DNA of 64,000 bases from Sympetrum striolatum (Eukaryota > Arthropoda > Insecta > Odonata > Libellulidae). The stretch's first letter is position 1. Each line of letters opens with the position of its first letter. The stretch is taken from contig OX388350.1 in assembly GCA_947579665.1 (NCBI GenBank), positions 33,389,393 to 33,453,392 on the forward strand. Direction: 5' to 3'. The notes beneath the pieces were generated by a model that was not told the DNA's origin, ran no database searches, and worked only from the letters and a program-made list of their open reading frames with translations. This document shows, in pieces, positions 26,001 to 36,295 of this stretch. A program made the translations under genes and the position numbers.

Positions 26001-27273
26001 TGAAGGTTAAATCTATTATTGGAAACTAAGGTTGGAGGATTCTCTTTAGAATATATAAAGTTTGAATCACAGTGTAACAAATATACCCCCTCAGAATATG
26101 TTTTACACACTGTTTTAATAGGAAAAGATAATCAATTAGCGAATGCAATAAGCCAGTAGGTATTAGCTTTGCATAATAAATTGTAAAACGTGAAATGTTA
26201 TATTGTAAAATGTACTCCATACAATTGTCGTTTTGTGGGATTTCATACTTATTTATAAATATTATAATTTGCAGTTTTTGGATTTGACGGTTACGTCCAA
26301 TTAAAATCAAATAGTAAATTTATGTGAAATTAAACTAAAATATTATGAATGTAATTTACGCCTGAATATAAGTAAACGGTGAGAATATAACTGTATTTTT
26401 TGGTGTTTTATCGCTTAAAATTGAAAAATACTAAGAATCACATTAGTTGATTTCATTACTATGATTTAATCATTTATTCTATACAATTGCGATGTTGACG
26501 AAATGTATCTAGAATCCATCAAACTTGGTGAATAATTTCTCATTATGTTATAAAAGTCATAGTTAAGTATTATTTCCCCTTTTCGAAACTTAGGACTGAA
26601 GCTTTATGTCTTGAATTGCTTAATATATACAACGATAATTAAGCAACTTTAGAAATGCTAAGTAAAGCTCCGCCTCTCTTTTGGGAGGATACGGCTAGAA
26701 AACGCATAGAAGCGTACATTTGCAATCCCAAGGGATACGAGAAAATAAGTAATTTCGGTACGCAATTGTTGACAGATTAAGTAATTAATGTATTTTCTAA
26801 TGAATTCAGTCAAGGTAACACATGTGTAAATTAGTGTGTCGCTGAGTTCGAGCGAATGCGTTAGCGTGTCGAGGAAGAATGAATTGCCTCAAAGCACTGC
26901 TCTAGGTCCTCCTTTTTTTCGCTTTTTTTTGCTACCTTTTTTTTGAGAGCGCGTGCCCATAGTTGGGGCCCGTCATCTCGCGTGCAGACAGGTGCGTCAC
27001 GTATCCGTGACCGATGGAAACTTATGTCTGGAGCGGTTTTTTGGATGCACCGGCGAGTCTTCGGCGATGACGCGGAATTTCTCGAAAATGTGTCCGACCT
27101 TGAGGGGCGCACCTCTCGAAGATGCACGTGTCGACGAAAGCATCGTCTGACCTTTGACGCTCCGCTCTAGCCTATTAGCGCCGATTTATCGATGTCGACG
27201 GACATTTTTTAATCGGGAATGTTTTGGATTCTTAGGGAACGTGACTGGAAGCGTCTTCAAGCGATTTGGTAGA
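20010..27273. other. Long gene-poor stretch
   Basis: Mostly AT-rich. A CpG-richer patch at 22350-22650 has overlapping frames on both strands. A strong CpG island at 25230-25760 contains a GGTAATAG donor-like site and a 118-codon frame without a recognisable domain. A third patch lies at 26820-27200. At 23515-23590 a GCGAGCCGCCAGTGGCGTAT motif followed by two GGGAAATA(A/G)GT units looks repeat-like. No exon is supported. Confidence 0.5.
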
Positions 27274-27655
27274 ATGTCGTTAGACACTTTGTCCTATTAC
27301 GGTTTTGTCTCAAGCAAGTATACCATCGTAATTGTATTTATTCTCGGTAATTTGTTACGCATTACGAACTGATGCTGTTTTCGAATTTTAATTACGGAAA
27401 TGGCGTTGGACAGAATTTTAATAAATTTCTCTGAATTAGGTTTGGTCTCGAGCAAGTATGCTCTCGTAGCTGCACTTATTCTCGATCATGCGAAAACATA
27501 TTTCTATCTGTTGAATTTGTACAAGTGTTTATTTTTGACCGTGTCATTAAAATTTTTTTACATGAAATTTCACCAAGTATGGCTGGATAATATTTATTTA
27601 ACTCGATTATGTGCATTACGATGCCGATACTGTGTTCGAATTTAAGTTATGTAAA
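27274..27655 (+). repeat. Tandem duplication of about 130 bp, second copy interrupted
   Basis: Unit one runs from GTCGTTAGAC near 27276 to about 27400. Unit two runs from GGCGTTGGAC at 27402 to about 27655. Shared blocks include GGTTTTGTCTCAAGCAAGTA versus GGTTTGGTCTCGAGCAAGTA, then TTATTCTCG, GCATTACGA and GTTTTCGAATTT versus GTGTTCGAATTT. Unit two holds the 111-bp insertion at 27491-27601. Confidence 0.6.
27491..27601 (+). mobile_element. 111-bp 5'-truncated insertion sharing its 3' end with the hammerhead element
   Basis: The insert ends with ACATGAAATTTCACCAAGTA (27560-27579) and then GGCTGGATAATATTTATTTAA, matching the tail of the element at 19826-19997. Its start resembles the region just after the hammerhead core there, so the ribozyme part is missing. 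It is flanked by CTCGATCATG (27481-27490) and CTCGATTATG (27602-27611), a 10-bp direct repeat with one difference. It interrupts the second copy of a local duplication whose first copy (27276-27400) lacks it. This gives an empty-site comparison inside the window. 5' truncation with a fixed 3' end suggests target-primed reverse transcription. Confidence 0.6.
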
Positions 27656-27675
27656 TCGCTTTGAATAGGGATTTT

Positions 27676-27760
27676 TGAGGCATATCAACCTACCCAAAGG
27701 TAGAGTACACTCGTGAATGAAATGACGTGAACTTTATAGACCTTGGTTTGAGTCCCAGTC
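27676..27760 (+). repeat. Weak tRNA-like fragment
   Basis: There is a B-box-like TTGGTTTGAGTCCCAGTC near 27744-27761, and an A-box-like stretch AAAGGTAGAGTACACTCGTG about 50 bases upstream. Both boxes deviate from consensus. It is most likely an old SINE relic next to the duplicated region that ends near 27655. Confidence 0.3.
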
Positions 27761-28411
27761 ATGTCGCTGCTTTTCAATTATGATTATCTTTGGGTTGCAA
27801 AGAACCCGCTTCCTCGTACAGTGTTAAATTTCATTCCATCATATTTGAAATGAAAGATACCCATCAGCAAAGGCGAGGTTAGGACCAGTTGAATGTAGCG
27901 ACCGCCTAGAGTATTGCGTTTCCATATCTGTTTCCTTATTATATTGGACATTAAGAACGTATACCTAAATTAAAACGTAATGTCTGTCAAAAAAATCAAT
28001 AATCGTATTCTCAGATTGTATTCTCATATACTCTCCGAATAGGAATAGGAAAATGAGAGCGATGCTACTTTATATTTTATCATAAAGGCTTCAAAACCCT
28101 CTCCTGGTATTAGTTTGTAATAATGGATGAGAATTAAGTTCATTAAAGAGTAGAACAAAATTATTATAAATATCTTAAGATAATTTGATGAATCTATTAG
28201 CGAAAGTTGTAGCAGTAAATAGAGTATTAGCACATATATTAGTCCAGGCAGAGTATTGAGAAACGCGAATTATTTTGTCACTGAGCCGAGATCTGTCAAT
28301 CTCATTCATATAATGGCGTAATTAAGACGTTTATAGTATCCTTATTCACTTAGGTATAATTTTTCTTCGATTCAGTTGTCAAAAAGCCCCGAAAATACAA
28401 TTCGTGATGCT
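27761..28411. other. AT-rich stretch before the hAT element
   Basis: I see no gene, bounded repeat or regulatory site here. A 69-codon minus frame at 28024-28233 is hydrophobic but AT-driven and unrecognised. Confidence 0.5.
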
Positions 28412-28419
28412 CTAACGCC

Positions 28420-28964
28420 TAGGGCTGGGTAAAATCGGTAAATAAATTATCGATACGTATCGAGAATTTTCGAAAAGTTATCGATTTTTATCGATAAAAT
28501 ATCGATAACTTCCCCCTCCATAGTACCTAGCAGAAAAATTTCAATCATGGTGTACTATATATATAGAAACATTGGAGAGAAAAAAGACACAATATATTGA
28601 AGAAAGTCGTGTATTTATTTTATTAAACAGTGAAATAGCATCAAAATCTACAACAATACAATTTTAAAAAGTGATAATTTTCATTGGGAAGTTTGTTGAA
28701 TAGGCAATGCAACAGTAGCCATCTTGTCAAACAGCAAACAAACCAACGGACTGTTCTTAAATTCATCAAAAATCGATAGCTCATCGAAGTAATCAGACAA
28801 ACATCGATGCAATCCATCGCTCATCATATTGCTGAATTTAAAAATGTGCCCATGCCTAGCCTGTTTTAATCGATAAAAATCGGTAACTCTAAAAACGTAT
28901 CGATAAGAATCGCTAAGAAAAGTATCGATAAAAATCGATGTTATCGATTTTTTTCCCAGCCCTA
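28420..28964. mobile_element. Non-autonomous hAT-superfamily DNA transposon
   Basis: The element is flanked by a perfect 8-bp duplication, CTAACGCC, at 28412-28419 and 28965-28972. Its ends are inverted repeats beginning TAGGGCTGGG on the left, with CCCAGCCCTA on the right. An 8-bp duplication and (C/T)AGGG ends are typical of hAT elements. Both subterminal regions (28447-28510 and 28868-28950) are packed with TATCGAT and ATCGATA motifs. At 545 bp it is too short for a full transposase, but a short coding relic lies inside on the minus strand. The superfamily call rests on the duplication length and the termini. Confidence 0.8.
28681..28868 (-). pseudogene. Possible remnant of a hAT transposase C-terminus
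   Basis: Read on the minus strand, a frame of about 60 codons ends at a stop at 28681-28683 inside the hAT element. Its composition looks protein-like, and it ends with a stretch containing FDEF, PLV and VALPIQQTS. The hydrophobic, Pro/Thr/Ser-containing ending loosely resembles the region before the C-terminal dimerisation motif of hAT transposases, where a P-x-T-S pattern is usual. The match is by eye only. There is no catalytic domain, and the upstream end runs into the subterminal repeats, so it is at best a broken fragment. Confidence 0.35.
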
Positions 28965-28972
28965 CTAACGCC

Positions 28973-30871
28973 CACTAAGCTCACTCTGGTCTGTGCTAAT
29001 AGGTGCATATACAAAAATTACTTTTCATTCTCAATCAACCTGTGTTAGTTCTTCAGCGTTATTTGAATTTGTCAGTGATAAGAAGAATTCGATGAAAGAA
29101 AGGAAGGCAATCCTGTCCCCAAGTCCGTACGAATACGTATTGCGACTCGAGGGCCACCCTGCACTTCCGAAACGAGAGCACCAAGCTGTTGAACATCCGA
29201 GACGCGTCAACAACCCGCCGATGGCCCACAAAGAACACGGCCGCCTCGAAAGTACGCACTGACGTCCATATTTAGCGATATTCGCCGAAGCCGACGTTTT
29301 TTTCCGTCCCAGCGCATCGGCGCATACGAGAATCTCAAATTTTCGACATGTTCCTCCGTCCCCACGCGCGGGGGGCGAAAGCACGCCAAAAAGGAGTCTC
29401 TGTAGCACGTTACGCAACCGCTTTCCGTGTCCGGCTAAGTCGAATTCTCTCCAATAAAGCTGCCCGCCATTGGTCACGTCCCGCTCATGTCTTGTTAGCT
29501 GCACACCGCGGTCGTCGTTTTTTTTGGCGGGCAAGTGCATCGGCCCTCCCAGGAATGCCCTCGGTTCACCCCCGAAAAAAACGTGACGTCAAGACCTATC
29601 AATCAGGCGATCATTCGTGAAGCATGCACGCCGGGTGCATAACCGTATTAAAGGCCTCCGTTTTTTTTCTCTTTTATTCGGACGGGTGTTCCTTTTCAGG
29701 GGACTTCTATCACGACAACTGCCTCCCGTGTTTCGTAAAGCCACTTGCAGCCACACAGAATGTCTTTCCATCTGGACGAGTCGGTTTAACGTACGATGGA
29801 AATGGATTAGGGCACGATTCTCGGTTCTTAGGGATTGTCAATGGGATTTATTACTCGAATTTGAACACTGCCTTCAGGGGACATCGCAATAGTTAGGAGT
29901 ATTGTATTTATGTATTGCAATAGAGTATTGTTGTTGCTTGATTATATATGGTCTGTAATATTCAGTGACGTGGTTGTATTGCAATTACTATTGTATGTGT
30001 ATCAATGTAGAGCATTGAATTAATGCAAACTGGAGTTGTAATCCGTACCGCTACTATCGGACTGGTATTCCAACTGCAACGAATACATTAATGTAATAAT
30101 GGAGTGAATTGCTATCTTTACATAGCGCTAGTCACCTTCAAGTTCTTGAAAGAGAATGTTTTGAGAATGTTTCATTAAAGCTGATACTTATCGTGATCCC
30201 GTTTGTCGAGAATTGTCTCCCCTTCTGGCTTCCAAGCAAATGATATAAACAGACCGGTTGAATCGTATTTACAGATATCCTGAAATTTTGATACCCCCTA
30301 ATTTCCTAAATTGTACAACAGAAGAGATGATGAGCTATTTTTCAACTAGATCCACAAAAAAATGAAACCAAACTCGTTTAGAGCTTTCCAAGCTTTGAGC
30401 CACTTTGTTGTCAAAATTATTTTTTTAAAACTCGTAAAATCGTCAGTTTTTGAAAAAGCTACAAGATCCAGTTAATGAATTAATGTTGGTGTATTGAGTT
30501 TAATGTATTATACAATTTATTGTAAATTTGCTGCCCGCGTACTAGAAAGAAGTTCTTGTTGCTCCATGGATGGTAGACTAAAAACAAGACTAGATGAGTA
30601 GTTAGTTTGTCCTCCCTTCCTTAAGCTTGTCTGCCACGGATGAAAAATATCTAATTAATTTTATAATTTAAGTAATTTTGGTGGAGTAACAATAACAATT
30701 TTCAAAACCTTTAATCAGAAGTGACCGAGATGAAAAATGTGAATCAGCCTAGTCTACAGTAGGATTTAGTAACACGTTCAAAATGTTTTAATCGTAACGA
30801 ACTTGATTCCGAAAGAAACTCATTTGTTATAAAATTCACAGATTCAGGCGAAATGTGGTGAAAAAATCATG
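28973..30871. other. CpG-rich island and flanks without a recognisable gene
   Basis: The island at 29100-29800 is CpG-rich and opens frames on both strands, the longest being 169 codons on the minus strand at 29031-29540. Neither strand gives a recognisable domain, and the frames overlap each other, which fits GC-driven chance opening. From 29900 to 30871 the sequence is AT-rich. Confidence 0.4.
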
Positions 30872-31023
30872 ATGTAAAATGAAGGAAACAGGATGGTATG
30901 TACTTTTTCTACAGGATTTTTAATTTGCTACCGGTTGCAACGGAAAATCATCAACTCCGTTGAAACCGATAGCAAATTAAAATCCTATGCAAAAAGTACC
31001 ATCCTGTATCCTTCATTTTACAT
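30872..31023. mobile_element. Foldback element (MITE-like)
   Basis: The arm 30872-30943 (starting ATGTAAAATGAAGGA) is an imperfect inverse of 30956-31023 (ending TCCTTCATTTTACAT), with a loop of about 12 bases. Mismatches and small indels are scattered along roughly 70-bp arms. I saw no target duplication and no coding. It is a foldback DNA element or an inverted pair of element ends. Confidence 0.6.
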
Positions 31024-32062
31024 AACTCATTTTTGCGTAGGTGTGATTCAGTTTAACGTATTGGCAATGAAATTCCCAAGTAGGCTCTCTGGTTCTTTCT
31101 CCATCACCCAGTTGCATTCACCCCATAAAACCGAGCCGGTAGAAAGCGGTGTTTTAACATCGTCCGGATTAAAAAGCACACCTTCCCCAGCGCCTTAAAT
31201 CCGCACCCGTCTGATCCCCCATCCGCCGGTCACAGTTGCTTGGTGCCACCAAAAAACCGCACCTTCCCCATTTCACCCCTATCTGCCTCTTTGTTCCTCT
31301 CGTCTCGCCACCGGTTGTGGAGAAAAAAAGCCGGGAAAGTACGAAAAGAGTGTCTGCGGTCGCAGCGACTGGCAGGTGCATACGCTAACTTCGAGGTTAT
31401 CGGGAAGCCAGACTTCTCCGCCGAGATAAGCGATTATTCTTTCCCCGCTGCAGCCCAGGAGCTCTATCTCAGACTCCTGCACCCGGGGAGGTCTAGGCGT
31501 CTGCACCCACGAATTGTTTGCGTTTTCAACCCAAATTTCTGCATTGCTGCGGCTTCCGTGGGGGCCTCCTGGCGGCAGACGGCGGAACCAGCGTCAGCGA
31601 GTTTTCCTCTTTTTCATCGTGTTTTCTCTCCGGGGAAGGAACCTTCCTTGCGAACGGCCCATGTGTTGGGTGCCGCGTGTATCGATTGCCCCGTAACCTT
31701 GGTGTGGTATGTAGGTTGGAGGTGAATTTGGAGGATTGGTCGTGGGTGCATCGGGCGGGGGGCGTGGGAGGGGATTTTTGGGTTTATTTTGCGAATTAGA
31801 GCGAACTGCCTCATGCCTCATTTTGCCTCATTCCCCCTAGTAGCTCATATTGCTAGAAGGGTTGGGTTGGGTTGATACCAACTGGCTTTCAGGTTGAGTG
31901 CTTCACAGAAAGTGCGTCAAAATTAAGGAGATATATGTTTTAATGAATATTCTCCTAAATTCTATCTATCTATATTCTATCCTGTAATTCATCCCTTTAT
32001 TTATCCAAATTGTTTTGTAAGTACTTCTGAGAATTCAAGCAATTTCCGAAGGTGGAGGATCC
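31024..32062. other. CpG-rich island without a recognisable gene
   Basis: 31080-31800 is GC-rich, with overlapping frames on both strands, up to 161 codons on + (31240-31725). Composition is Arg/Ser/Pro-rich and no domain is visible. Three tandem GGGTT units near 31861 are too few to be telomeric and do not match the insect TTAGG unit. Confidence 0.4.
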
Positions 32063-32111
32063 ATTCACCTTAAGATGATCTTATAGATCGAAACCATGGT
32101 CGTAAGTGAAT
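32063..32111 (+). ncRNA. Decayed hammerhead-like motif, relic of a related element
   Basis: The layout matches the motif at 19861. The core CTTAAGA (32069-32075) differs from CUGANGA at the normally invariant G5. Then come one extra T, helix II GATC/GATC around TTATA, GAAA at 32090-32093, a palindromic ACCATGGT helix III and a GTC cleavage site ending at 32101. ATTCAC (32063-32068) can pair with GTGAAT (32106-32111) as helix I. The downstream GAATAAAAATCTGTGG resembles the stretch after the 19861 motif. The G5 change should abolish cleavage, so this reads as an inactive relic. I found no element boundaries. Confidence 0.4.
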
Positions 32112-34697
32112 AAAAATCTGTGGTAAAGGTAAGAGTATTCTTCTTTTTCTCAAGTTTTATTATGGAGAACTATCACAAAGTCGAGGTCGATTGAGCAGAT
32201 TCTAAAATAAGCTCAGTCGAAGTGTTACGATGATAAAATAGCAATTGGGTGGGACTTGCCCAACGAAATTTTCCTTTCGTTTCACTATTTATTGAAATAC
32301 TTACTTGCATAGAATTTATGCAGCGTTTATTTATTCTAAATTGAACTTATTACTTACATCATTTACGTTCCCTGTACTTACGGAGAGAGAATTACGCCGA
32401 AAAGTCATAAATTTCCACTGATAGACAAATATTTGTGAGTGCAATCTTCGTTGAACCTTACCCCTTCCACAATAAGATTTTAAAAAACCATAATCAGTGT
32501 CATTATTCACCAATCCTCATACCTCGTATTCGTACCAGACTTAGTCAGAGTATTCGTACCAGACTTAGACCAAATAAAACGAAAGATACAATTTTCTCTT
32601 TCCTCTACGGATGAAAAATATAAAAATTATTTCAGTCACCAAGGTATGATGGATAGGACCTAAAAATTTGAAGCACTTTAATTGGCTGTCTATTCAATTT
32701 ATCATATAGCAAAAATATAAGAGATCTTCTGCCTTCGTGTATGTTTGCGTGTACTGTTAAAACAGATATAATTGGTGGCACCTGTTTCCGTTAAAGAAAT
32801 AAATTAAATTAAAGTGATCTGTCATCCGCATAGTAATTTTTCTCGATTTCCTTATTTCCTTTAAATTTTATTTTGCTATATCTCGAATTTGGTAACATCG
32901 TTTCGATGGAGAGTTGACGCTTCGAAAACCGAGCTCTTGTGTGAGTGTACAAGATTCCTCAGGGATACTAATACTATGATATAAACTATAAATTCCTGAG
33001 GCAGGTTTCTAGAAATAACCTTCAGCGAAAAAGCTGAAGGTGTTTACTGGATGGTGTTGTTACTTGGAGAGGTGTTTACTGGATGCGTTAGGATTCGTTT
33101 TCCCGTTAAAGAGGTCAAAGGTTATGAAAAGGAAATTACCTCTTAAAAGTAGTATTTATCTATCATTACTATAATTTTGAGTGTGGATTTGACAAATTTT
33201 CCTGTACATCATTTCGTATATTTAAAACCATGTTTTCTTTCCTCGAAGCTGAAGCCGGACAAAGAGTTATTACGTAATAAATATCCTCGTCTTCATTTAT
33301 TTTGGGAATATTATCAAAGTTTCCTATATTACGATTAATTTTCCATATTTTCCCGAAATTTTCTAATTTTCTATCGTTTGCCATGCTAATAACGTTTGAT
33401 CTCATTATTTTTTAAACCTTAGATCTGCTGACTATGTCATCCATCATTAGTGTATGTCAAACTTCGAAGTTACCAAATAGTACTTTGAATTAATTCCCAC
33501 ATACATATTATGCGAAACGAGCGTCTGCAATCGTTATAAGCTTATTGTCTGGAACGGAAGACGTTAATGCTCTGCGAGATAGCTTATCAGTAAGATACAC
33601 CAACTAATCTGGCTGTCTGGATTTGGCCCGCGGTAATCATGGGCAAGAAGGACGCAGCATGTGAGTTTTTATTGCCGTATTTGATTCTCTTTTTTACAGC
33701 ATTTTAATGGCGTCATCCATACTCATTTGTCCGCGTATATATTTCCTACGAAAGTGGTCTGTGGCCCATGAGGCTAATTCATGTCACAATCTCGATTTGT
33801 CAGAGTGGTGAGTTATTATTTTCTAAGGGCGAATTGCTGAGGATTTAATCGATATCCTCTAGTCGTGCTTCTGGGAACGCTGCTACTAGTTTCGGACTAG
33901 GAGTGCTTCGTATTTTTCCTATATTATTCGAAATATTTCCGCGGAAGATTTTTCTATTTTTATAAACATTATTTGAAAGAATCGTCTATGGAGGAAAACT
34001 TCGCTACTATCTTCATACATCGAAATAGAGGTTTGGGTAAGTCAAATTTCAGTTTTCAATAGCTACTTCGAATATTAAAAAATGGTTCATCTGCGAAAAT
34101 AATCGTTTGTCTTCAGCATACAGAAAGATTCTCTTATATGAGTTCTATCATTGTATAGTTAGAAATAGTTTACGTTGGTAGCCAAAATCTTAGGAAAATG
34201 TTTATTTAAGACAATTATTTCATTTCCATTTAATTTGTTGGTTCAAAAATATTCTCTAAACCTAAATATTTCTTTCATCAAGTTATTTATATAAGGGTGT
34301 ATTGCTTAACTTAACTCCGTGATATTTTTAGATTATTTTCCTTTAAAATTTGAAACGCATGGCACGTATCGGCAGATATAGATCTTATAAAAAAATTATC
34401 TGCACGATTGAGTTTATTTGAGGTGTTTTTGTCTTCTTCTGTTAACAGTTTGCAGTTATTGATTAAATGGATCAGTTGCGCGTTCCTCTTTGTTACTCTT
34501 TTGGAGTTATAGTAAACAATATTTACAGTTTTTCGTACGTACATGGATTCTTGTATTCCCCTACATTGTCAGTAAGTTTATCATTCCGTTCTGCGGTAAA
34601 TTTCTAAATATCTCTCCAGTTCTATCAAGTAACTCTTAATTACTACTAATTGTGCTGTACTTTTTCGTGTAAATTTTCCACTCGTAAAGTTAAGGAT
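32112..34697. other. Gene-poor stretch with tiny duplications
   Basis: ATTCGTACCAGACTTAG occurs twice at 32527-32570, and GGTGTTTACTGGATG occurs twice at 33038-33086. Otherwise it is AT-rich, with no exon or RNA gene that I can support. Confidence 0.5.
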
Positions 34698-34960
34698 CGG
34701 TGAGGAAAGCAAGGGCAAACTGCCTGACTCCTCACATTGTCTTGTAGGTTCCATTCCCTCTCCAAAGTAATCGGTAGCTTTTGATGAAGTTCTTACGGGA
34801 ACGCTAAAGATCGAGTCTCACTGCAAATTTGCTCAGACTTCATTCCTCATCTTACCTTGTAAGCCTCATTCTTTCTCCAACGCAGTCGTTAGCTTTTAAT
34901 GGAGTGGACAAGGCTCAAACCTGCGTTCCTCAGTCGGAGAGACTAGTAGGAATGTAGCTA
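34698..34960 (+). repeat. SINE-like repeat family, two left copies
   Basis: The first copy starts GGTGAGGAAAGCAAGGGCAA and includes ACTCCTCACATTGTCTTGTA and CCATTCCCTCTCCAA. The second (about 34840-34960) has CATTCCTCATCTTACCTTGT, TCATTCTTTCTCCAA and AAGGCTCAAACCTGCG. Both share GTCGTTAGCTTTTAATGGAG-type sequence. Related pieces occur near 35345-35420 and at 36296-36560. The pattern resembles SINE bodies seen in insects, but no family name can be given. Confidence 0.4.
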
Positions 34961-34983
34961 GTGTGGAATGCGAGATGAAAAAG

Positions 34984-35345
34984 ATCTCACTCCTAACCTT
35001 CCTCAGTAAACCTCACTTCTAACCTTCCTTAGTAAACCTCACTTCTAACCTTCCTTAGTAAACTTCACTTCTAACATTCCTTAGCAAATCTTACTTCTAA
35101 CATTCCTTAGTAAACCTCACGCCTAACCTTCCTTAGTAAAATAAAATTAATGACGTCAATGAAGTCAAACCAAATCATTATTATAATTCATGTTATTTCT
35201 TTTGACTTTGCCATTAAAGTTTTACTATGAAATTTCACCAAGTTACGCTAGACAATATTTATTACCTTAGTAAACCCCCTAACCTTTCTTAGTTAGTCTC
35301 CTAACCTTCCTTAGTAAACCTTACTTCTAGCCTTCCTTAGAAAAC
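34984..35345 (+). repeat. 26-bp minisatellite, interrupted
   Basis: About six units of CTTCTAACCTTCCTTAGTAA-type sequence (period 26) run to 35140. After the 124-bp insertion the array resumes with three or four more divergent or shortened units to about 35345. Units differ by a few substitutions, such as AACATTCC for AACCTTCC. Confidence 0.8.
35141..35264 (+). mobile_element. 124-bp insertion of the same 3'-end family inside a minisatellite
   Basis: This non-repetitive segment splits the 26-bp minisatellite. It ends with ACTATGAAATTTCACCAAGT (35224-35243) followed by TACGCTAGACAATATTTATTA, like the tails at 19961 and 27560. CCTTAGTAAA occurs at both edges (35131-35140 and 35265-35274). That could be a 10-bp target duplication, but the same 10-mer recurs in the array, so the duplication is not proven. 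The 5' part differs from the other copies and carries no hammerhead motif. Confidence 0.5.
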
Positions 35346-35730
35346 CACATTTCCTCTCCAATGTAATTAATAGTTCGTGGCGAAATAATGTCAAATTAAT
35401 AGGCTCAAACCGGCCCGAATCCTTCCCAGACAGAGATACGTGCGTGGCTGCGAAGTTTACGCCAAAGTTATTAATAAAAAGGGGTGTGCCGATCCCGTCT
35501 GTCTGCGCTGTGGGAAGCAGTGGGCGGGATAAGAGATATCAGGATATTTGTCGCTGAGGGGGTGTATGGACCGTCTGCGTGTGATAAGAGTGCATACTGC
35601 GTGCAATGGAGGAGCGAACTGTTGGTTTTGGGAGGAGGCGAGAGAAAGTCGAGTTGAGGGGAAGTCGGCGTGGGAAGGGAGACTCATGTCTGTCTTCTTT
35701 ATCTCGGTCTTTTTTTCATTATACGGCTCT

Positions 35731-35870
35731 CCCGCTATATAGACGCTCGCCTCTCTCCTCGTCCCGCACTCGTCATCGATGCAGTCTCGTAGACAAATGG
35801 ACTCTTGGCTTTTGATGGATGGGCCTTAAGAGCTTACCATATTCCGGGGACGAGCCCAAGCGTCGTGCAG
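35731..35870 (+). promoter_or_regulatory. TATA promoter with candidate non-coding first exon
   Basis: TATATAGA at 35736-35743 is followed about 30-45 bases later by CGTCATCG and GCAGTCTC, which are initiator-like. The sequence then reaches CGTGCAG|GTGAGTGC, a full-consensus donor with GT at 35871-35872. TATA box, spacing and donor agree on a + strand exon of roughly 90-100 bases. Its ATGs open only short frames. The wider island (35400-36060) is GC-rich and lies between SINE-like copies. No partner exon was identified. Confidence 0.35.
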
Positions 35871-36295
35871 GTGAGTGCTGGGGTGAAAACTGCTCTTTCC
35901 CTGGATGGGTTGTTAGCGGGAAGGGTTCGCGGGCGCGACCTTTCGCCCCGGAAGGTCGTTCTGCAGACTGTCTGGACGATTTCTGGGCGAGTAACGCCCT
36001 CGTTCGGGTAAATATTTATCGGTCGGGTATTGTTGTTGTCGTGTCTGCTGTCATGCCGTGATGGGTCGAATGTCTTTCACTAGTCTTTCGGTTCAGGATA
36101 GAGAAAACTCGAATTTACTCATATTAAAGACTTGTTAATGGATGTGACGTAATGACAGATTCTGTGGTACGAGAAATGCAGATTATTCATGTTTGTCTTT
36201 CATTATTGAATACTACGAAAAATGTTAGCCTGAGGGTCACTGTGGCTTATGCGGCTTTTTCAATTTGAAAGTACTTATTCTAGCTCATAAGTACT

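Noticed and set aside
29031..29540. 169-codon minus-strand frame
   Set aside because: Frames overlap on both strands in a CpG-rich patch, with no recognisable domain and no splice or promoter support.
31240..31725. 161-codon + strand frame
   Set aside because: GC-driven composition and no recognisable domain; frames on the other strand are similarly open.
31858..31880. Telomere-like GGGTT units
   Set aside because: Only about three units, and they do not match the usual insect TTAGG repeat.
34984..35345. CRISPR array
   Set aside because: The 26-bp units are directly adjacent without spacers, and the context is eukaryotic, so it is a minisatellite.
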